Source: an uncultured Flavobacterium sp.
GTDB taxonomy: Bacteria; Bacteroidota; Bacteroidia; Flavobacteriales; Flavobacteriaceae
NCBI GenBank assembly: GCA_945957245.1
Contig: CAMFLD010000106.1
Location: 1 to 8,253, forward strand
Direction: 5' to 3'
DNA length: 8,253 nucleotides
In this document: in pieces, positions 6,101-8,253 of the stretch
Numbering within the stretch: the first letter of the stretch is position 1
Layout: each line of letters starts with the position of its first letter
Program-made: the position numbers and the translations under genes
Notes under the pieces: model-generated
The model's database searches: none
What the model saw: only the letters and a program-made list of their open reading frames with translations
Told to the model about the DNA's origin: nothing

Positions 6101-8206
6101 AGTATTTACCGTTACTGTGACCGTTGCTTTTCCTGTACAGGTTGTCGCAGGATCATAACCATTAGCCTCATAAACTGTAGTAGTGCTTGGCGAAACAGTT
6201 AATACGTTACCAGAAGTAGCTGGACTAGTCCAATTATAAGTTAATGTTCCTAAACCTGAAGCTTGTCCAACAAATATCATTTTTGGCCTAACAGTACCTG
6301 TTGTTGCAGAAGTAGCTGATCTGATTGTTGCAACAGACACGTTATCCTGCGCAGATCTTGTAAGGCAATTGAATGACGGTGAAGGAGTATCATATTTAAC
6401 TTCGGCTGCGGTACCACCGCCATTATTATTACTCCAGCTAATTTCAATGATTAGGTTATCAGTACCATTCCAGTTAATGGAAGAAGCTGATCCGGCACCT
6501 GTACCAAATGCATAGGTATTTATTCCAACCGTAGGCGTAACAGTAGCATTATCTGCAACAGTATAAACCTGAGTTAACCCAGTTGCAAAAGTAGTTGTTA
6601 AAGCATTATTTGCCGTAGTACCTGCACTAATTCTGAAACCTGTGTATCCAGTACCAGCTGAAGTAACATCAAAGGCTACAGAACTAATGTTTCCAGCACT
6701 TAATCCAGCGGAACTTAATTCAGAAGCTTTCACCATATATTGTACTTTTAACCCTCCAAACCAATGAGAATATGGACTTGCATAATTAACATTTAAGGTA
6801 CCACTACCTGAAGAAGTAGATGCTCCAACCCCAACAGTAGCATTTACTGAACCTAGATTTGCAAGGGCTGTCAATGTTACTGAAGAACCAGGACATATAG
6901 GGGCAGGTGTGTTAATTAAAAGTACCGGAGCAGCAGTAATTGTAACAGTAACTGTATTAGTTGCGGTACAGTTTCCATCAGTTCCTGAAACAGTATAAAC
7001 GTAAGTGCCTGTACCCGTTGGGGTAACATTTACGGAAGACCCCAACAAAGGAGATGCATTGGTAATACCACTACCAGCTTCAGGACTTGCTGTCCAAGAG
7101 AAACTATAGGTATTAGGTCCGGAGCTTGCTCCTAAAGTAATAGTACCATTTTGGCAAACTGAAGCAGTAGATCCTGGTGTAACATTAATTGTCTGAGGAG
7201 CCTGAACAGTCACAGTAACCGGTGTACGTGTACTTTCACATAGTGTAGTTGGATTAACAACAGATACATAGAAAGTTGTATTGGCATTAATGGCAGTAAG
7301 ATATGTAGTTGAAGTACTTGATTGCAATGCAGTCGTAGTTACATTATCAGCATACCATTTAAAAATAGCTCCTGAAAATCCATTAGCAACTGGGTTAGCC
7401 ACAGAAGCAGTTGGTACTCGGTTTCCACATTGTGTAGAATTCGTAGCAGTAGGAGGACTTGGAATTGCACCAACCGTTACATTTACACTAGGAGGTGGTG
7501 TAACATTACAACCACTCGCAACAACAGTTGCAGTGTAGGTAATTGAACCTGCTGATGCAGGGGTAATGGATAAATTATTACCCGTACCTACATTGCTCGT
7601 ACCATCATTCCAAGTTATACTCGTTGGTGTTATTGAAGAAATACCATTAAATATAAATTGAGGACGGCTAGAAAGTGTTGATGATGCAATAGTTCCACCA
7701 CATATACCAGCTACAGTTGTACTATCTGCTCGGTAATAAGCACATGAAACGAATGAAGTTGTATCAACCTTTGCATAAGTGCTTGTACCTCCTGAATTAT
7801 TATTACTCCAACAGAATTTAATAACTATATTTTGTGAACCATCCCAACTAAACGTTGATGACGAACCAGCTCCTGTACCAAAAGCAAAAGTATTGATACC
7901 AGAAGTAGTTGTATAGTTTCCTGCGGTAGTATAAACTTGTGTAAATGTACCTGTATTAAGGCCTGCACTCATATCAGCATTTGAAGTTTGGGCAATACTT
8001 ATAGTTAAACCAGCATAACTACCTCCCGAAGTTCCCATATTGATTCCTAGGGAATTTAAATTTCCGGCTGTAACACCTAGAGCATTTAACTCTGACGCCT
8101 TAACCAAAAATTGGGTCTGTGCACCTCCAAACAAATGATAGAATATTCCATCGTAACTGGAAGCTGTTGTTCCTCCTGCACCTAATGTAACTGAGAAGGG
8201 TGGTTT
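2..8206 (-). CDS. Giant multidomain Ig/PKD-like surface adhesin, partial at both ends
   Basis: This is one uninterrupted frame of 2735 codons, checked codon by codon, with no start and no stop in the window. The product is very rich in Thr, Ser, Asn, Gly and Ala and poor in charged residues. It consists almost entirely of beta-sandwich domains: PKD/Ig-like repeats with a paired-Cys pattern, two CHU_C-type Ig domains, two copies each of two large beta-rich domains, one MAM-like domain, two putative-Ig repeats and a MopE-type metal-binding motif. No catalytic domain is visible. Proteins of this kind in Bacteroidota are usually exported by the type IX secretion system and serve in adhesion or gliding; that role is inferred here, because the signal peptide and C-terminal sorting domain are outside the window. 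Residue 1 as numbered in these entries is the codon at 8204-8206. The frame stays open through the adapter at 8207-8253, which must not be counted as protein. Confidence is high for the gene and moderate for the role. Confidence 0.96.
143..361 (-). other. MopE-type calcium/metal-binding motif domain
   Basis: Residues about 2616-2688. It contains WYLDADGDHYYTG (a D-x-D-x-D loop), then GYTTVGLLGGGDCNDSNAA, INPGAAEICWNNIDDNCNG. This is the putative metal-binding motif of the MopE type, found in many Bacteroidota and Myxococcota secreted proteins: 'D-x-D-G-D-x-Y ... D-C-N-D-x-x-x-x-x-x-P-G-A-x-E-I-C-x-x-x-I-D-x-N-C-x-G'. The Asp and Asn ladder suggests calcium binding. The usual 'C-G-N/D-G' turn reads C-W-N-N here, with Trp for Gly, and the usual final Asp of 'N-C-D-G' is Asn. 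It probably stabilises the join between the stalk and the C-terminal anchoring part. Confidence 0.85.
371..634 (-). repeat. Putative-Ig (He_PIG-like) repeat, copy 2
   Basis: Residues about 2525-2612. It reads NTITLTSITGTNAQTVFVGS, PITNITYSTTGATGATFSGL, PTGVNGTWSGNVVTISGSPN, VVGTSNYTVTLTGGCGT and ASGTIT. It aligns with copy 1 over its full length of 88 codons. One difference is that the Cys after QTV in copy 1 is Phe here, leaving one Cys, so a disulfide possible in copy 1 is not possible in this copy. Confidence 0.8.
635..898 (-). repeat. Putative-Ig (He_PIG-like) repeat, copy 1
   Basis: Residues about 2437-2524. It reads HTIALSSGSNTQTVCINTPV, TNIVYALGGGATGATVSGLP, AGLSGVTNNGVYTISGSP, TASGTFNYTVTTSGNACTV and ATGTITV. 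The 'G-L-P-x-G-L/V ... I-S-G-S-P-x-x-x-G-T-x-N-Y-T-V' core is that of putative Ig / cadherin-like repeats (He_PIG). Copy 2 follows directly. Confidence 0.8.
1061..1756 (-). repeat. WDDL / IEFVYG beta-sandwich domain, copy 2
   Basis: Residues about 2151-2382. It has the copy 1 pattern: STDDNLSDNQPIGFSFTYNG, FRVSTNGFITF, VVAPNWDDL, NRVLTVEWKNM, MQVKLYEADNHIEFVYG and a closing ISFVIPKP. It is diverged from copy 1 (2582-3208) apart from these motifs, so the duplication is older than that of the 180-residue domains. It is inserted between LCQGSNISLTSGYTA (1757-1861) and YSWTGPNGFTSTVANP ... GVYNLVVTNSVTGCQ (899-1060), the two halves of an Ig domain. Confidence 0.7.
1862..2146 (-). other. SprB-like Ig repeat (APYTFTYTLNG type)
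   Basis: Residues about 2021-2115. The order is ASGSAAICQNAASPTVTLTG, AAGTAPYTFTYTLNGVTGN, QTVTTTSGNSATLNAST, AGTFTYALVSVQDANGCS and GTATVVVNP. The 'G-x-x-P-Y-T-F-x-Y-T-x-N-G' strand followed by 'T-F-x-Y-x-L-x-S-V-x-D-x-x-G-C' is characteristic of repeats in Flavobacterium surface proteins, including SprB-type gliding adhesins. This is the best lineage marker in the protein. Confidence 0.75.
2147..2422 (-). other. Ig-like stalk domain
   Basis: Residues about 1929-2020. It contains PASQSICTGSSVSFAVTA, VTYQWKKNGVNIPSATSATL, TSGTYTVDIIGCSTV and TATFNLTVNP. The Q-W-K-K-N-G-V-N-I strand is typical of Ig-like repeats in bacterial adhesins. Two Cys could pair. Confidence 0.75.
2582..3208 (-). repeat. 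WDDL / IEFRYG beta-sandwich domain, copy 1
   Basis: Residues about 1667-1875. Landmarks in order are FKGLVGAYSFAAS, an acidic GDDDAAAAG turn, LPFTFNFNNTNYTFFSASPD, GFIRL, IYPLWDDL, NRIVVVEWNV, FQAWLYEGSNKIEFRYG and the closing FTYVPPP. The 'L-W-D-D-L ... E-W ... L-Y-E-x-x-N-x-I-E-F-x-Y-G' pattern is common in large Bacteroidota surface proteins and recalls nidogen-like extracellular beta-sandwiches. I cannot assign a firm family. Copy 2 is at 1061-1756. The host Ig domain is split around it: 3209-3307 (ASTVCPGSPVTLTAG) before and 2423-2581 (YTYAWSSTPSGFNGTG, TTYSVTATSNQGC) after. Confidence 0.7.
3273..3290. repeat. Short in-frame hexanucleotide repeat (GAAGCA x3)
   Basis: Three perfect GAAGCA units encode an Ala-Ser-Ala-Ser run on the minus strand, just before the Cys of the host Ig first half (VCPGSPVTLTAG, within 3209-3307). 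Gain or loss of a unit would keep the reading frame. It is short and may be only a local codon-usage coincidence. Confidence 0.6.
3308..3535 (-). other. PKD/Ig-like stalk domain
   Basis: Residues about 1558-1633. It shows SASYCSPGSAVTLTASGAST, YSWTSVPAGFTSTLNG, ATAYTVVGTDSLGC and TNSASVNVGV. This is a complete and typical paired-Cys PKD-like repeat. It gives an uninterrupted reference for the host Ig domains that carry insertions elsewhere in the protein. Confidence 0.8.
3536..3829 (-). other. Ig-like domain of the adhesin
   Basis: Residues about 1460-1557. The landmarks are APVVANNLSVTTAG, VVWKYDTSPSGSFSNTV, AGATYNASSTGNNYSLAVT, AGSYYYKAFVLGSATCG and MATITVVN. The W-x-Y-D-T-S-x-S-G-S-F and Y-Y-Y-K-A strands suggest a fibronectin/Ig-like sandwich. 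It has one internal Cys, and another lies just upstream (VCKNP). The family assignment is loose. Confidence 0.55.
3830..4255 (-). other. Unrecognised beta-rich segment of the adhesin
   Basis: Residues about 1318-1459. I do not recognise a family here. It opens like an Ig domain (VNICLPTPSTAQFTVVTNG, YLVEWQVSTDNGVTYNPI) but continues with an atypical stretch containing GPDTTAVPGLTFEHPASPG, NFKVLNVSGITNPTTLKFKA and SNLATAEIKVCKN. It is richer in charged residues (Lys, Glu, Asp, His) than its neighbours and shows none of the 'T-Y-T-V' PKD strands. It may be one long Ig variant or two short beta domains. Confidence 0.5.
4256..4561 (-). other. Classical-type Ig-like domain (Y-x-C motif)
   Basis: Residues about 1216-1317. 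It differs from the neighbouring PKD repeats. It opens with ATQPADRIVAAGYSTSFTV, has YAYQWQIKTG, a 'Y-S-G-V-T-S-A-V-L-T-V' strand, then DNTSYRCLL and NDALLTVSN. The Trp strand, the L-T-V strand and the Y-R-C motif are the core of classical I-set/Ig_3-type domains as found in bacterial surface proteins. Confidence 0.7.
4562..4795 (-). other. PKD/Ig-like stalk domain
   Basis: Residues about 1138-1215. The pattern is LPVITLADNITVCKGTGATI, NNYSWSPSSGLNTTTGSSV, TATTTYTVTITNTSNFCQS, DQITVNVN. It is a complete PKD-like repeat with paired Cys. It follows the second half of the Ig domain that hosts the MAM-like domain. Confidence 0.78.
4985..5521 (-). other. MAM / cleaved-adhesin-like jelly-roll domain
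   Basis: Residues about 896-1074. Landmarks are ILNENFDNNAPNWVI at the start, GGKFAYANSDGGGSGS, a 'T-V-L-T-S-P-S-F' strand, ANLSFEQAFRSW, VKVEISTDGGTNW, LKIRYNYVSTWGYYW and the closing WILDNVIVNG. The ENF opening, the STDGG-x-x-W step and the W-x-x-DNV ending are characteristic of MAM-like / cleaved-adhesin / choice-of-anchor-J domains in T9SS cargo proteins, which have a concanavalin-like fold. The Asp- and Gly-rich turn (NSDGGG) could bind calcium; this is inference. The domain lies between two halves of an Ig domain: 5522-5599 before it and 4796-4984 after it. Confidence 0.75.
5600..5849 (-). other. PKD/Ig-like stalk domain
   Basis: Residues about 787-869. The order is ATICSGQSTTLTASAV, SSYSWLPVTGLTPTTG, SVTTVYTVTGQDSNGC, TASVTVTVN. 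This is a textbook Bacteroidota PKD-like repeat with paired Cys. It is followed at 5522-5599 by the first half of another Ig domain (NPICSGSILTLTSSGG), which the MAM-like domain interrupts. Confidence 0.8.
5852..6091 (-). repeat. CHU_C-associated Ig-like domain, copy 2
   Basis: Residues about 706-785. It shows PTATNSSQC, VPTASV, FKWYADNTTTTPLQSG, TTFYVSV, GCESSRTPVTVTV, matching copy 1 at 7205-7456 almost strand for strand. A 17-base stretch around the KWYADN codons is identical in both copies (5991-6007 and 7344-7360). The KWYADN motifs are 1353 bp apart, nearly the same spacing as the two large beta-rich domains, so both pairs look like parts of one duplicated block. Confidence 0.8.
6266..6850 (-). 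repeat. Large beta-rich domain, copy 2 (KASEL / GINTYAFGTGAG / WSNNN)
   Basis: Residues about 453-647. It repeats the copy 1 landmarks: HWFGG, MVKASELSSAGLSAGN, VYTVADNATV, GINTYAFGTGAG, a WNG-x-x-N-L-I-I strand, SWSNNN and RPKMIFVG. The KASEL codons of the two copies are 1371 bp apart. The host Ig domain is clear on both sides: CPGSSVTLTALANLG before it (6851-6934), and TYNWTSPATSGNVLTVSP with TTVYEANGYD-x-x-x-x-C after it (6092-6265). The family has no name that I can give with confidence. Confidence 0.78.
6935..7201 (-). other. PKD/Ig-like stalk domain
   Basis: Residues about 336-424. It runs from TINVTPGSTASVCQNG through TLGASSG, YSFSWTASP, GTYVYTVSGTDGNC to TNTVTVTI. The paired Cys, the Y-x-F-x-W strand and the Y-V-Y-T-V strand are typical of the PKD-like domains repeated in Bacteroidota surface proteins. 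It is followed at once (6851-6934) by the first half of another Ig domain (PAPICPGSSVTLTALANLG), which is then interrupted by copy 2 of the large beta-rich domain. Confidence 0.75.
7205..7456 (-). repeat. CHU_C-associated Ig-like domain, copy 1
   Basis: Residues about 251-334. The motif order is PPTATN-x-x-QC, P-T-A-S-V, FKWYADN, a Leu-Gln pair, TTFYVSV, a Cys-Glu-Ser step and RTPVTVTV. This is the pattern of the Ig-like domain associated with CHU_C proteins (Pfam Ig_7), recognised from memory. Two Cys, one near the start and one before the last strand, could form a disulfide. A close copy lies at 5852-6091. It is probably a spacer in the stalk between the larger domains. Confidence 0.8.
7643..8170 (-). 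repeat. Large beta-rich domain, copy 1 (KASEL / GINTFAFGTGAG / WSNNN)
   Basis: Residues about 13-188. Landmarks in order are FGG, VKASELNALGVTAGN, VYTTAGNYTT, GINTFAFGTGAG, a WDG-x-x-N-I-V-I strand, CWSNNN and the closing RPQFIF. The second copy at 6266-6850 has the same landmarks in the same order. I know this type of segment from large Bacteroidota secreted proteins but cannot give it a secure family name; the strand pattern suggests a jelly-roll fold. It sits between an Ig first half (SVTLGAGG, 8171-8206, truncated) and an Ig second half (7457-7642, with ITWNDG, ITYTATV and a Cys), so it appears to be inserted in a host Ig domain. Function is unknown; ligand or glycan binding is a guess from position and fold class. 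Confidence 0.75.
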
Positions 8207-8253
8207 CTGTCTCTTATACACATCTGACGCTGCCGACGATATGCAGTGTGTAG
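8207..8253. other. Untrimmed Illumina Nextera adapter (artefact, not genomic)
   Basis: Bases 8207-8225 are the reverse complement of the 19-base Tn5 mosaic end. Bases 8226-8239 (GACGCTGCCGACGA) complete the reverse complement of the Nextera Read 1 primer. Bases 8240-8247 (TATGCAGT) fall exactly where the i5 index lies; their reverse complement, ACTGCATA, is the Nextera i5 index I know as S506/N506. Bases 8248-8253 (GTGTAG) are the first bases of the P5 flow-cell sequence. The order and lengths match the adapter exactly. This is read-through from a short library fragment, kept at the contig end by the assembler. Confidence 0.98.

Noticed and set aside
5925..7538. Two similar plus-strand open frames at 5925-6158 and 7281-7538
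   Set aside because: Their mutual similarity only mirrors the duplicated CHU_C-type Ig domains on the other strand, which have clear protein motifs.
2..8206. CRISPR array or non-coding tandem repeat, suggested by the many recurring short words such as gtaacagtaact
   Set aside because: The words have no fixed period or spacer structure and are codons for recurring TVTV strands in an open reading frame.
2..8206. Frameshift or assembly chimera within the giant gene
   Set aside because: The same frame stays open and keeps recognisable domains from end to end; I saw no point where the frame or composition switches.
8207..8225. Tn5-like 19-base end that could suggest a transposon insertion
   Set aside because: The 19 bases are followed by sequencing-primer, index and P5 bases, not by transposon sequence, so this is library adapter.

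Overview
The window is one contig-like fragment filled by a single protein-coding gene read on the minus strand. I translated the frame whose codons begin on plus-strand positions congruent to 2 modulo 3, from 8206 down to 2. It gives 2735 consecutive sense codons with no stop and no frameshift. Neither the start codon nor the stop codon is inside the window, so both termini of the protein are missing. No other gene, RNA gene, promoter, terminator or intergenic stretch is present. The short plus-strand open frames, and the one in another minus frame, are shadows of this gene.

The product is a giant Thr/Ser/Asn/Gly/Ala-rich surface or secreted protein of the type made by Bacteroidota, most likely a Flavobacterium-like member of Flavobacteriales. 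The evidence is the long string of PKD/Ig-like domains with the pattern 'C-x-G-x-x-x-T-L-T ... Y-x-W ... T-Y-T-V ... C ... V-T-V', the two CHU_C-associated Ig domains, the SprB-like 'APYTFTYTLNG' repeat, the MopE-type metal-binding motif near the C-terminal end, and the A+T-rich coding sequence. Such proteins are normally exported by the type IX secretion system and act as adhesins or gliding-associated surface filaments. The signal peptide and C-terminal sorting domain that would prove this lie outside the window.

Layout from protein N-terminus (right end) to C-terminus (left end): a roughly 180-residue beta-rich domain (7643-8170), Ig-like domains including a CHU_C-type Ig (7205-7456), a second copy of the 180-residue domain (6266-6850), a second CHU_C-type Ig (5852-6091), a MAM/cleaved-adhesin-like domain (4985-5521), a series of PKD and Ig domains with one poorly recognised segment (3308-4795), a WDDL/IEFRYG beta-sandwich (2582-3208), two more Ig-like domains (1862-2422), a second WDDL domain (1061-1756), a tandem pair of putative-Ig repeats (371-898), a MopE-like calcium/metal-binding motif (143-361) and the start of a further C-terminal domain (2-142).

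The most notable structural observation is that all five large non-Ig domains appear to be inserted at the same place inside a host Ig-like domain: after the 'VTLTA' strand and before the 'Y-x-W' strand. The protein looks like an Ig stalk with one reusable loop position that accepts different domains.

The last 47 bases (8207-8253) are not biological. They are the reverse complement of the Illumina Nextera Read 1/i5 adapter, with an 8-base index and the start of the P5 sequence. Genuine sequence ends at 8206. The adapter happens to stay open in the gene's frame, so an automatic annotation would add a false peptide to the protein.
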